In this document: positions 9,091 to 16,565 of the stretch, piece after piece | Position numbering within the stretch: the first letter of the stretch is position 1 | Layout: each line of letters opens with the position of its first letter | Assembly (NCBI GenBank): GCA_002733415.1 | Contig: NVVR01000004.1 | Location: forward strand, 1-64,000 | DNA: 64,000 bases | DNA from: Kordia sp. | Lineage (GTDB): Bacteria; Bacteroidota; Bacteroidia; Flavobacteriales; Flavobacteriaceae | Direction of reading: 5' to 3' | Program-made: the position numbers and the translations under genes | The notes under the pieces: generated by a model | Seen by the model: the letters and a program-made list of their open reading frames with translations, nothing else | Databases searched by the model: none | Told to the model about the DNA's origin: nothing

Positions 9091-9891
9091 TTGAGAAAAG
9101 CTCTTAAAATATTACTTCATATTATCATATTTGGGTTACTAACTATTCTAACTCAGATTGGCGGTATTGTATATCTACTAAGTTTATACTTTAATAAATT
9201 ATTGAAACGTGATTTCAAGTTTAAATCATTACTAACCTTTCTCGGTTTATATTTAATATCAACGTTACTTATTGTTCCATTAATCGCCCCAATATTTGGT
9301 AGAGAAAAGGTTCAACACACCGAAAAGATAAGGCCGACTAATTACATGACGGTGCTACTTAATAGAAACTATGTTAGACCTCAGCTAAATAAATTATTAA
9401 AGGCTACTACAAGTGATTTAAAGGACTCAAATATTCAAATCAACTATTTGGACGCAAACTTTCCATTCATCAATAAATTCCCATTATTACCACATCTGAG
9501 TCACAATGATGGTAAGAAATTAGACATCAGTTTGGTTTATGAGAATGCTGATGGAGAAATTATTAATAAGCAAAAATCAGTTAGTGGATATGGGGTATTT
9601 GAAGACCCACGACCGAATGAGTATAATCAAATTGATAAGTGTTTAATCATGGGATATTTTCAATATGATTACCCAAAGTACGTTACGTTTGGTAGTATCA
9701 ATGATGAACTGAAGTTTTCAGCTAAAGGAAGTAAGAGATTGATTAGGTCAATTCTAAAGAATAAAAGTTTAGGTAAGTTATTCATAGAACCTCATCTTAA
9801 GCAACGACTAGGTTTAAGCAATAGTAAAATTAGATATCATGGATGTCGTGCTGTACGCCATGATGACCACATTCATATTCAGTTGAAATGA
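9091..9891 (+). CDS. Membrane protein with C-terminal LAS-type (M15/MepA-like) metallopeptidase motifs
   Basis: 266 residues starting at TTG; no usable ATG occurs before the membrane segments. Two membrane helices occupy about residues 5-30 and 43-68. The extracytoplasmic C-terminal domain contains HNDGKKLDI (H-x6-D) and, near the end, HDDHIHIQL (HxH). These are the zinc-ligand signatures of LAS enzymes such as D-Ala-D-Ala carboxypeptidases and penicillin-insensitive murein endopeptidases. It is therefore a candidate cell-wall peptidase acting in the periplasm. It overlaps the next gene by 4 nt (ATGA). The motif match is clear; the enzymatic activity is inferred. Confidence 0.55.
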   Translation: MRKALKILLHIIIFGLLTILTQIGGIVYLLSLYFNKLLKRDFKFKSLLTFLGLYLISTLLIVPLIAPIFGREKVQHTEKIRPTNYMTVLLNRNYVRPQLNKLLKATTSDLKDSNIQINYLDANFPFINKFPLLPHLSHNDGKKLDISLVYENADGEIINKQKSVSGYGVFEDPRPNEYNQIDKCLIMGYFQYDYPKYVTFGSINDELKFSAKGSKRLIRSILKNKSLGKLFIEPHLKQRLGLSNSKIRYHGCRAVRHDDHIHIQLK

Positions 9892-10259
9892 CAATAGTAT
9901 ATATATTATTCTTTGGAATGTTAAATTTTTTAATCTACTACTTTTTAGTGAAGAAGATTAGACTTGAAAGTAAAATACTGAATTTAATAATTGCGTGCTT
10001 AATGATTTTTATTCTAGCACAAAGTTTTTATCTTAATAATTACTTTTTAACTACTAAAGAGTTTTCCGACCTTATACTTTTGAGCCTATTTATTATAATG
10101 ATACATTATAGTATGAAATTTATGGTTATTAAAGGGAGAGACGATGACTTCGGAAACGAATCCTTTTCTGATAAATTATCAGATGATTTCTTTAATTTTT
10201 TCAGATTAAAAATGATGTACCTATTTGTTTATTTTGCTCAGATACTTTTCCTTTTATGA
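9888..10259 (+). CDS. Small polytopic membrane protein
   Basis: 123 residues, with three or four hydrophobic segments (about 3-21, 30-48, 58-75 and 106-122). It starts inside the stop codon of the peptidase-like gene (ATGA), so the two are translationally coupled. Its stop codon lies inside the first copy of the intergenic repeat described at 10252, so the repeat also supplies the end of the reading frame. No family recognised. Confidence 0.5.
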   Translation: MTIVYILFFGMLNFLIYYFLVKKIRLESKILNLIIACLMIFILAQSFYLNNYFLTTKEFSDLILLSLFIIMIHYSMKFMVIKGRDDDFGNESFSDKLSDDFFNFFRLKMMYLFVYFAQILFLL

Positions 10260-10322
10260 CACTTATCATCTGATGGATGGCATAGGCTTTAAGGATGGGG
10301 CTAAATGGGTTGTGTGGTGGTT
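10252..10322 (+). repeat. R1 intergenic repeat, copy 1
   Basis: A roughly 70-bp element: TTTTATGACACTTATCATCT, then GGCATAGGCTTTAAGG, then GGGGCTAAATGGGTTGTGTGG. Related copies occur at 12317, 13496, 14391, 15257 and 15655. The G-rich right half is the best conserved part, with the pattern GGCTGTTAGG..GGGGCTGA..GGGTTGTGTGGTGG. This copy overlaps the end of the membrane-protein gene. Function unknown; it may mark a cassette boundary or a shared 3' end. Confidence 0.7.
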
Positions 10323-10384
10323 ATCTTTATTAAATAAATCTCTTAACTTAGTGTCCAATCAAATATAGTAAGCCCAAGGAAAAT

Positions 10385-10837
10385 ATGAGTACACATAAAG
10401 AACAGAATAAGGATTACAGAAAGACAGTTTTAATATCTTCTAATAAAGAAGATGTATTTAAATCATTAACTGAAGAATTATCAAATTGGTGGGGTAATAT
10501 GGACAATATTGTCCAAAAAGAAGGAGATATATTCACTATTTCTTGGGGCAAACCTTGGTTTCAATTCAAGGTAATTGAATATAACGCTTTAAAGTCAATC
10601 ACTTGGGAATGTATTGATTGTAATCTAATCATTGATGATTTAAAAGGTATTGAGAAAGAATGGGTAGGCACTAAATTACAATGGAATATAATGCCTATAA
10701 ATAGTAATGAGGTTGAAGTTAGTTTAGTCCATCAAGGTCTTATTCCTGAAATTAAATGTTATAAAGTTTGTTCTTCGACTTGGGATAGTTTTATCGGTAA
10801 TAGTTTAAAAAAGTATTTAGAAGAAATGAATAATTAA
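10385..10837 (+). CDS. SRPBCC/AHSA1-type START-like domain protein
   Basis: 150 residues. The layout fits an SRPBCC (AHSA1-type) fold: KTVLISSNKEDVFKSLTE at the start, NWWGN, then ISWGKPWFQFKVIEYN, SITWECID, and the closing helix WDSFIGNSLKKYLEEM. Members bind hydrophobic ligands in a cavity or act as co-chaperones; nothing here tells the ligand. No signal peptide, so it should be cytoplasmic. It stands alone between an R1 repeat and a long palindrome, as a single-gene cassette would. Confidence 0.7.
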   Translation: MSTHKEQNKDYRKTVLISSNKEDVFKSLTEELSNWWGNMDNIVQKEGDIFTISWGKPWFQFKVIEYNALKSITWECIDCNLIIDDLKGIEKEWVGTKLQWNIMPINSNEVEVSLVHQGLIPEIKCYKVCSSTWDSFIGNSLKKYLEEMNN

Positions 10838-10863
10838 TCTGAAATATTCATAGTTTGTTAATT

Positions 10864-10997
10864 GGACATAACGGTCTGTATATGAAACGTAGCGGATTTT
10901 CATGCACTAATTTTCGATTTATAACTGACCTTTATTTTGTTAATTATCTTTTGTTTAAGTACTAAAATCGCTGTTTTTTATATACGTTGTTGTGAGC
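10864..10997. repeat. Long imperfect palindrome between convergent genes (attC-like)
   Basis: The left arm (10864-10898, GGACATAACGG, TATATGAAACG, AGCGGATTTT) pairs imperfectly with the right arm (10962-10997, AAAATCGCTG, TATATACGTTGTTG). The arms are separated by about 60 nt. The outer ends carry AAC and GTT, as in integron attC sites. The strict RYYYAAC/GTTRRRY core is not met, and no integron integrase is in the window. It could also act as a bidirectional terminator for the converging SRPBCC and SIR2 genes. Confidence 0.6.
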
Positions 10998-11003
10998 TGG
11001 CTT

Positions 11004-12179
11004 TTATTCAAAATCTTCTTTTACTAAATTGTCAGGTGTTTTTTCAATTAGTCTTGCATTGAATTTTTGAACAAACTCTTTAATCTGTTGAGATGGATAA
11101 GGGTCAACTACAAATATTGGATATTTTTTAAAATCAAAATTTTGTACTATAATATTATTAATTTCGCTATCTCCACATCCATAACCGATAAGTATCAATT
11201 TATTAGACTTCGATAAGTTTTTTTCAAAATTGTCAAACACTTTTTCGTAGTACCAAGGTTCTCTATATCTCAAAATTTTTGAAGTAGTTCCTGACAAGAA
11301 ATCAGGATGATAGTTAAGCCAATCGTTTATATACTTATGTCCTCCTTTACCATCTTCTACTTCTTTATACAATTCAGTGGTTCCTATACCTAATTTAATT
11401 TTCACATAAGTGTCAATTCCGGTTTCCTGTATATGAAATGGAAACTGGTCAAAACTACCGTGTAATTTGTAAAGTCTAAATTGCTCGGTGAAATTATTTG
11501 TAAAATAAGGCAGTCTAACTTTGTAATTACCTTTTAAGCTGCCATAAAATTTAGAGCCACTTTCTTCAAATCCATCTGATAACTTACCTTGTATCCAATC
11601 TGTACTTTTAAGGGTTTCAAAGAAAATATCGTGATTGAGAGTATGAATATGTGTAATCCCTTCATTTCCCCATGCTTCCATACAGTTCAAGAAACCCGTG
11701 TATCCATCATATGTTGGTTTGCAATAGTGAACTGAATCATAAAATCTTTTTCCTTCTGCATCAACTAAAAATAATGAGATTAGTTGATTAAATATTTTAT
11801 TAGTTTGGCTTAATAAATTAAGGTTATTTGTTTTAATATGATATTCCTTTCTAAACTCTTCACAGAATGCATTGAAATCAGCATCTTCTTTTTCACGATA
11901 GAATTCGTTGTAGAAATCATAAAACTCCTCGTAGTTGAAAGTTTCTTTTTTTTCAATATAATATTCTATGAGTTTAATCACAAAGTGCTTATGTTTTGAG
12001 TAATTTGAATACCAACAAGGGTCTTTTGCAGTTTTTTCTTTAAGAAATACAGTTCCGTCCGTATATACCCAAAAATCTTCTGGGTCAAGTTCTGTTAGTT
12101 TTTTATTCAGCTGGTTTGCTGTTGGATATCCTTTGTTAACCGAAAATCCTGCTCCAAGTAATATTGATGTTTCTGTCAT
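11004..12179 (-). CDS. SIR2-like domain protein (SIR2_2 type)
   Basis: 391 residues. The N-terminal SILLGAGFSVNKGYPTANQL is the glycine-rich NAD-binding loop (GAGxS). HTLNHDIFFET matches the (T/L)NHD/NYD motif, and LILIGYGCGDSEINNII is the hG.GxSD-like motif near the C-terminus. Together they define a SIR2-like fold that binds NAD. Stand-alone or fused SIR2 domains in bacteria often act as NADases in anti-phage systems, so defence is plausible but unproven. The gene is bounded by inverted TTGTTGTGAGC sequences: GTTGTTGTGAGC at 10986 and GCTCACAACAA at 12199. It thus looks like a self-contained cassette. Confidence 0.75.
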   Translation of the reverse strand: MTETSILLGAGFSVNKGYPTANQLNKKLTELDPEDFWVYTDGTVFLKEKTAKDPCWYSNYSKHKHFVIKLIEYYIEKKETFNYEEFYDFYNEFYREKEDADFNAFCEEFRKEYHIKTNNLNLLSQTNKIFNQLISLFLVDAEGKRFYDSVHYCKPTYDGYTGFLNCMEAWGNEGITHIHTLNHDIFFETLKSTDWIQGKLSDGFEESGSKFYGSLKGNYKVRLPYFTNNFTEQFRLYKLHGSFDQFPFHIQETGIDTYVKIKLGIGTTELYKEVEDGKGGHKYINDWLNYHPDFLSGTTSKILRYREPWYYEKVFDNFEKNLSKSNKLILIGYGCGDSEINNIIVQNFDFKKYPIFVVDPYPSQQIKEFVQKFNARLIEKTPDNLVKEDFE

Positions 12180-12201
12180 TTAGTTCGGTTTTCAGCTTGC
12201 T

Positions 12202-12356
12202 CACAACAATCGGATATGTAGCACTAATGAAACATATCCAACTTATATTCACTCAAAAATAACATATATGCACGACTTTAGATAAGATTACTTGAATATA
12301 TAATTACAGATGAAATAAAGGCAATTAGGATGGGGCTGAATGGGTTGTGTGGTGGT
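12202..12356. repeat. R2 intergenic repeat (copy B) running into R1
   Basis: This stretch shares its order and much of its sequence with 15145-15284: ACAACAA, then GTAGCACTAATGAAAC, ACTTATATTCACTCAAAAAT, CACGACTTT, TATAATTACAGATGAAATA. Both end in the G-rich half of repeat R1 (GGGGCTGA); the R1 part here is 12317-12356. The element lies upstream of the SIR2 gene and downstream of the zinc-ribbon gene cluster. It probably carries the SIR2 promoter, but no clear -7 box is seen. Confidence 0.7.
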
Positions 12357-12382
12357 GTTTTGTTGTGTGGTAGATGTAAGTA

Positions 12383-12715
12383 TTAGTTTAGAATTAAGTA
12401 AAAGATGATTGCTAAGAGTACCACAATCGTAATACATCCATAACCACTAATACTCTCTTCTCTATTTATCCTACTCTCATAAGATATTGCTTTCTCTCTT
12501 GGTAAGAAGTAACCTCTCCAAGCATTATCTGGAACAGAAAGAGTCCACAGCTCATAACAAGTTTTACAAATGTAGTTGCCATCCCAATCTTTCTCTTCAT
12601 CTAAAAATTCAACTTCTCCCTTATTAACCTTGGAATCTAGTAGTTTTTCAAACTCCTCAAAATCTGTGTAAGATTCAAACTTGTTGATATCGTTTTCAAA
12701 ACAGTTAGGGCACAT
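12383..12715 (-). CDS. Zinc-ribbon protein with C-terminal membrane anchor
   Basis: 110 residues. The first pair of cysteines is at the very start (MCPNCFEND) and the second at ICKTCYELW, giving a CxxC...CxxC zinc ribbon across about residues 2-55. One membrane helix closes the protein (about 92-109, GCITIVVLLAIIFYLIL). The ribbon is probably cytoplasmic. It is the last gene of a three-gene unit; the two genes upstream end 1 and 4 nt before the next start. Function unknown. Confidence 0.5.
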   Translation of the reverse strand: MCPNCFENDINKFESYTDFEEFEKLLDSKVNKGEVEFLDEEKDWDGNYICKTCYELWTLSVPDNAWRGYFLPREKAISYESRINREESISGYGCITIVVLLAIIFYLILN

Positions 12716-12716
12716 A

Positions 12717-12914
12717 TTACTTTTTAACTTGTTCTCTAATAATGTATAATAAGAAGACTACTTGAGCTAGGCCAAATATTATTTTAATCACATACTTAGA
12801 AGTTAACTCTGGATTTAAGTTCTTGTTTAAATCAGCAATGCTATTAAATACTATAGGTATAGATACACCTATCAAAACTATTGCTGCTACTATTATTATG
12901 ATTAGTTTCTTCAC
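12717..12914 (-). CDS. Small two-helix membrane protein
   Basis: 65 residues with two membrane helices (about 3-23, LIIIIVAAIVLIGVSIPIVF, and 43-59). It lies 4 nt downstream of the B-box-like gene and 1 nt upstream of the zinc-ribbon gene. Tight packing is the main evidence that it is real. No family recognised. Confidence 0.45.
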   Translation of the reverse strand: MKKLIIIIVAAIVLIGVSIPIVFNSIADLNKNLNPELTSKYVIKIIFGLAQVVFLLYIIREQVKK

Positions 12915-12918
12915 TGAT

Positions 12919-13401
12919 TTAGTCTTCTTTTTTAATGAACTGATATACTAAATAAAAGAAATAAATAATAGGTATCCCTATTATAGAACTTCCTATCACT
13001 ATATATTTCATTATTGTAAATCCAATTAAAGGTATTTCTTGAAATTCATCAAAAGTATCAGTTTTTCTAACAAAATAAATAGCACTGGCGATTGAAATTC
13101 CAAAAGCAAAGAATATTGCACTATTAGTAATTAAAGTCTCCCTTGAAATGGTTTCAGAATTATCAGTTAAGGTATTCATTAGTATACAGATTAAACTCAT
13201 TACAACACCACTAATAAGAATATTTCTTATCTCATGTTGAGAATGCTTTCTTTCAACCTTTAAGACATCTGTCCCTCTACATTTTGGGCAAAAACTAGAA
13301 GCGCTAATAGAACATCGAGAACAAATACCTCTTGAACATTTAGAGCATCTATATATGGAAATATTGTTCTTATGGATGTCACAAGAATATGAATTATTCA
13401 T
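12919..13401 (-). CDS. B-box-like zinc-finger membrane protein
   Basis: About 160 residues from the ATG at 13401; an in-frame ATG at 13452 would add 17 residues. The N-terminus holds a B-box-like zinc finger: C.IH near residue 7, YRCSKC, ICSRCS and FCPKC. Three or four membrane segments follow (about 55-75, 88-107 and 120-150). Bacteroidota carry many proteins of this plan, often next to rhomboid-like or stress genes; the role is unknown. It is first in a three-gene operon. Confidence 0.5.
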   Translation of the reverse strand: MNNSYSCDIHKNNISIYRCSKCSRGICSRCSISASSFCPKCRGTDVLKVERKHSQHEIRNILISGVVMSLICILMNTLTDNSETISRETLITNSAIFFAFGISIASAIYFVRKTDTFDEFQEIPLIGFTIMKYIVIGSSIIGIPIIYFFYLVYQFIKKED

Positions 13402-13495
13402 AGTTAGTTTTTTACGCATCGAAGATAATACATTCAGAGCATAAATCGACATTGAGTCAGGCTCTGAGGTTATGAGTCACTATAGTTGCTTTTTT

Positions 13496-13566
13496 ATTTA
13501 TGACAACTATGCTCTGAAGTCTGGACGAGGCTGTCTAAACGGGGCTGAGTGTGTTGTGTTGTGTTT
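13496..13566 (+). repeat. R1 intergenic repeat, copy 3
   Basis: TTTATGACAACTATGCTCTG, then AAGTCTGGACGAGGCTGTC, then GGGGCTGAGTGTGTTGTG. Its first 40 bases are almost identical to the copy at 14391. The bases just before it (CACTATAGTTGC) pair with its ACAACTAT, so transcription through it could form a hairpin. It separates two genes on the minus strand. Confidence 0.7.
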
Positions 13567-13576
13567 GGATACGTTA

Positions 13577-14227
13577 TCAAAGAGTTTTTACATTCTTAGT
13601 ATCTATATACAATTTATAATCAACCTCTTTTTTATCTATAAAGTTTATTGTGTAGTTAGGTTCTTTCTTATTTTTTTTATACCAAGTTATTTTTTTGATA
13701 ACACCTGTAGGGTAATCACCATCAAACTTTATATTCCACGAAAAATTAATTAAGAATTTAAAATTATCTCCTTTTATTGTTTCATCTATTTCTATGTATG
13801 ATTTAGAAAATATTTTCTTCTTACTACTATTAGTGTATTGAATCAATACATAATTTAATGAATCAATTTTATTTAACTCCCAAATAGACTTAGACCTAAG
13901 AGGGTCTCCGAACCTTTCGGTATAGGCTTGATGAATAAATTTACTATTACTTTTAATGTCATTAGTTTTATTCCCAATGAAAGGAACATATATCTTTTTA
14001 TTAAAATCCGTAAATTCAAATACTGTGTAGTTCTTTTTGATATAAAATTTTTCACGTAAAAAGAAATCCGAATTATTACTATTACAATATAGTTTTAATG
14101 TTTCTCCGTGAAAATTATCAAATTCAGTAATATATTTATATGTATATTGATTGTTGAATTGATAAACTTCTTGACAGAAAGAAGAATAACTTAAAAAAAG
14201 TAACATTAATAGACTGTAAAGCTTCAT
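13577..14227 (-). CDS. Secreted hypothetical protein
   Basis: 216 residues with a Sec signal peptide (MKLYSLLMLLFLSYSSFCQ, cleavage near residue 18). The mature part is beta-rich with aromatic strands (YQFNNQYTYKYITEF, YTVFEFTDFNKKIYVPF, YIEIDETIKG). It resembles many uncharacterised periplasmic proteins of flavobacteria. It has no T9SS sorting domain, so it probably stays in the periplasm. R1 copies lie on both sides. No function assigned. Confidence 0.5.
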   Translation of the reverse strand: MKLYSLLMLLFLSYSSFCQEVYQFNNQYTYKYITEFDNFHGETLKLYCNSNNSDFFLREKFYIKKNYTVFEFTDFNKKIYVPFIGNKTNDIKSNSKFIHQAYTERFGDPLRSKSIWELNKIDSLNYVLIQYTNSSKKKIFSKSYIEIDETIKGDNFKFLINFSWNIKFDGDYPTGVIKKITWYKKNKKEPNYTINFIDKKEVDYKLYIDTKNVKTL

Positions 14228-14360
14228 AAATAATTATCGATTAGATTACTAAGAATATATTGTGACTTATCAATTTTACAAATATAACTATTTGAGGTGT
14301 TCCTTTACCGGTAATGGGTCAGAATAGTTGACGGCTCAATACTTTAAACATACAAAACCA

Positions 14361-14387
14361 AAAGGCAGCTCATATCGGGCTGCTTTT
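14361..14387 (+). terminator. Rho-independent terminator-like hairpin
   Basis: AAAGGCAGC pairs with GCTGCTTTT across a loop of about 9 nt, with one G-T wobble, and runs into ACTTTTT. It lies immediately before R1 copy 4. The terminator at 15627 stands in the same position relative to its own R1 copy, so a terminator followed by R1 is a recurring arrangement. Confidence 0.6.
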
Positions 14388-14390
14388 ACT

Positions 14391-14459
14391 TTTTATGACA
14401 ACTATGCTCTGAAGTCTGGACGAGGCTGTTAGGGAGGGGCTGAAGATGTTGTGTTGTGG
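14391..14459 (+). repeat. R1 intergenic repeat, copy 4
   Basis: TTTTATGACAACTATGCTCT, GAAGTCTGGACGAGGCTGTT, AGGGAGGGGCTGAAGATG, TTGTGTTGTGGG. It is nearly identical to copy 3 over its first half. Between it and the next gene, at about 14490-14511, lies AGATGTTGTTGCACACCG. This resembles the TTGTTGTGAGC ends that bound the SIR2 gene. Confidence 0.7.
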
Positions 14460-14516
14460 GAATTCTATAAACTGAAACCCGTATTGTTTTATAGATGTTG
14501 TTGCACACCGTTTTTA

Positions 14517-15119
14517 CTAACCAATACAAATTTGCGTATAGTGATTTGGAATCGGATTTTGGAATAACCTACTAATATATGGAAATTCAAAACTCCAAAC
14601 TTTTAAGCTTTTTTGGTTCTTAAACTTAATTTTGTAGATCCCTCCATCTGGAATATCAAGTACCATTATTTTCTTAGCCTTTTGTCCAAATTTATATGAC
14701 TGAATCCTCCATTTAGTAACTTTTGGTAAAGTTACTTTTCCATTTTTTATGTTTGTCAACGTGAAGTCAAAATCACCGATTTGAACATCCCAACCACCAA
14801 GAACTGTTACGCTATATATTCCAACAGGTACTTCTATATCCTTACCAGAATCATAAATATTAATAGGTAATCTAATTTCTAAATACCTTAAATCAGTATT
14901 TATTATTTCGATTTCTTTAGGAACTTTACTTCTCTGAAGAAAACCCAAAATCTTTTTATCAGGAGTTAGTTGGTCATAACTACTCTTGATGTAAGGTCTT
15001 GCTCCATCAGTTGGCTCAAATTCAGTTTCTAGATATTCGATTTCATCTTTATCTAATTCACGCACTGTTCCGTCATTCTCAACATAAACAAATTCAAATT
15101 CTTTCTTTTCTAACTTCAA
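14517..15119 (-). CDS. Hypothetical cytoplasmic protein
   Basis: 200 residues, acidic at the N-terminus (KLEKKEFEFVYVENDGTVREL), then beta-rich (YLEIRLPINIYDSG, EVPVGIYSVTVLGGWDVQ, WRIQSYKFGQKAKKIMVLDI). There is no signal peptide or membrane segment. I do not recognise the family. It is a lone gene bounded by attC-like ends (GTGTGCAACAAC downstream, TTGTTGTATAAC upstream), like the SIR2 gene. Confidence 0.45.
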   Translation of the reverse strand: MKLEKKEFEFVYVENDGTVRELDKDEIEYLETEFEPTDGARPYIKSSYDQLTPDKKILGFLQRSKVPKEIEIINTDLRYLEIRLPINIYDSGKDIEVPVGIYSVTVLGGWDVQIGDFDFTLTNIKNGKVTLPKVTKWRIQSYKFGQKAKKIMVLDIPDGGIYKIKFKNQKSLKVWSFEFPYISRLFQNPIPNHYTQICIG

Positions 15120-15144
15120 TTTTGAGTGATGTGTTAAATGTTAT

Positions 15145-15284
15145 ACAACAAGCGAGTATGTTGCACTAGTGAAACGTCGCTAACTTATATTCACTCAAAA
15201 ATAGCACATACACTCGACTTTTAATAAGCTTTTATGAAATATAATTACAGATAAAATATAGGCTGTTAGGAAGGGGCTGAAAGT
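15145..15284. repeat. R2 intergenic repeat (copy C) running into R1
   Basis: ACAACAAGCGAGTATG, GCACTAGTGAAAC, ACTTATATTCACTCAAAAAT, ACTCGACTTTTAATAAG, TATAATTACAGATAAAATA. It is co-linear with 12202-12356 and likewise ends in the G-rich half of R1 (GGCTGTTAGGAAGGGGCTGA at 15260). The element separates a minus-strand gene from the plus-strand membrane-protein gene at 15313, so it probably holds promoters for both. Confidence 0.7.
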
Positions 15285-15312
15285 GTTTAAGAAAGAATTG
15301 TATATTCGGAGG

Positions 15313-15624
15313 ATGAAGAAGAAACCCACTAATAAATATTTAGCACTTATCTTTTTGGTTATAAATGCTTTTTCCTTTTCATTGAGTGGAATGAACTTAA
15401 CAAATAATTATGTAAGTTTTAATAATCTGATTTCTTTAATTTTTGCTAACGTATTAAATTTAAAAAGCTACAGCCTTTCATCTGTTATATTTATTCCAAT
15501 CATAACTATAGCCTTTTATGGGTTGTTGTTTTTGTTAAACATCAGTAATAGGATAACATTTTACATCCTAATCATTCTAGGATTATTGACTTCTTTACCT
15601 CTTTTAAATGCTAATGGGATGTAA
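15313..15624 (+). CDS. Small polytopic membrane protein
   Basis: 103 residues from the ATG at 15313, which follows a GGAGGATG context; an ATG-less extension upstream is unlikely. Three hydrophobic segments (about residues 8-25, 50-68 and 75-95: FIPIITIAFYGLLFLLN, FYILIILGLLTSLPLL). It sits between the R2/R1 element at 15145 and a terminator plus R1 copy at 15627-15725, the clearest single-gene unit framed by these repeats. Function unknown. Confidence 0.5.
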   Translation: MKKKPTNKYLALIFLVINAFSFSLSGMNLTNNYVSFNNLISLIFANVLNLKSYSLSSVIFIPIITIAFYGLLFLLNISNRITFYILIILGLLTSLPLLNANGM

Positions 15625-15626
15625 AT

Positions 15627-15652
15627 AAAGACAATCTTCACGGGCTGTCTTT
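15627..15652 (+). terminator. Rho-independent terminator-like hairpin
   Basis: AAAGACA pairs with TGTCTTT across a short loop and runs into TCTTTTT. It follows the small membrane-protein gene at once and precedes R1 copy 6. Confidence 0.6.
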
Positions 15653-15654
15653 TC

Positions 15655-15725
15655 TTTTTATGACAGTTATCATCTGATGAGAGTTGTAGGCTGTTAGGTC
15701 GGGACTGAGTGGGTTGTGTGGTGGT
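15655..15725 (+). repeat. R1 intergenic repeat, copy 6
   Basis: TTTTTATGACAGTTATCATC, TGATGAGAGTTGTAGGCTG, TTAGGTCGGGACTGAGTGG, GTTGTGTGGTGG. Its left half matches copy 1 and its right half matches copies 1, 2 and 3. It is the most complete version of the element and lies between converging genes. Confidence 0.7.
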
Positions 15726-15726
15726 T

Positions 15727-16449
15727 TTATTTAGATGAAGGTAATTCATTCCATATATCGAGCATTGTTGCATAATGACTTGCAGTATTTGTTGTTTCAT
15801 AATCCGTTCCTAAATGTCCAACTTCCAAATCTCCAAACATTTCAATTATTTGTTCGATTTCGCTTCCTTTTAAATCAACTTTATAATAATTGGTCTCCTT
15901 TTTATTCGGCTTATTATGAAGGTTAGGTTTAAACATTTTATTTTCGTTTAAAATACGCTCAATTTCAGATGATAATTCTACTTTTTCAATTTTATCAAGC
16001 TCTTCCTTTGTTATTTTTAGAGTTGTATAATCGAGTAAATTTTCTGTTGTTAATTCCACTTTTTCACAGTTTATTCTAATTATTTTGCCATTTTCAAAAA
16101 GAAAAATCAAATCATCCTTTTCACTTGGTTTACTTTTATCTATTATTCCGTCATTAATTTCACGTGTTGAACTTGGGAAAAATGTAATTGAACTTAAAGT
16201 GTTTTCATCTTCTGGGAATTCATCATTATTCCCATTTTCAATATATTTATAAGAAATGTTTTTACATATAAAAGTCAAATATTCCAGTTCATTTTCTCGA
16301 ACCCAATTTCCATTCGACTTTATAAACTCAATTTGAAATTGGTTGTCATTTTCTGTAATACTTTTAAACTCAAAATTATTATGTAAATCTAAATGAATTC
16401 CATTCAGTTGAACTGCATAATTTTCTTCTATTTTGAAATTCGTTTTCAT
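15727..16449 (-). CDS. Hypothetical cytoplasmic protein
   Basis: 240 residues, acidic and without signal peptide or membrane helix. Visible features are beta strands at the N-terminus (YAVQLNGIHLDLHNNFEFKSI) and a charged helix near 150-170 (ITKEELDKIEKVELSSEIERIL). Residues 190-240 form a tail that could be a small domain (YYKVDLKGSEIEQIIEMFGDL). No family recognised. It is separated from its neighbours by R1 copy 6 and by a 116-bp spacer with TTAAGT/ACTTAA-type symmetry. Confidence 0.45.
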   Translation of the reverse strand: MKTNFKIEENYAVQLNGIHLDLHNNFEFKSITENDNQFQIEFIKSNGNWVRENELEYLTFICKNISYKYIENGNNDEFPEDENTLSSITFFPSSTREINDGIIDKSKPSEKDDLIFLFENGKIIRINCEKVELTTENLLDYTTLKITKEELDKIEKVELSSEIERILNENKMFKPNLHNKPNKKETNYYKVDLKGSEIEQIIEMFGDLEVGHLGTDYETTNTASHYATMLDIWNELPSSK

Positions 16450-16565
16450 TGATTTTTTTGACGTACAATGTTAAGTTATGAATAGTAGAGGTATTAAAAG
16501 CATTAAACTTAATTTTAAGTACTAATCCCTGAATTAATTATAGCTTTTGTTGGGCATAGTATTCT

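Noticed and set aside
13472-13753. Plus-strand open frame across R1 copy 3 and the end of a minus-strand gene
   Set aside because: It runs through the repeat and opposite a better supported secreted-protein gene; the translation has no recognisable domain.
10252-15725. CRISPR array, considered because of the repeated R1 elements
   Set aside because: Copies are about 70 bp, lie 0.4-2 kb apart with genes between them, and no cas genes are seen.
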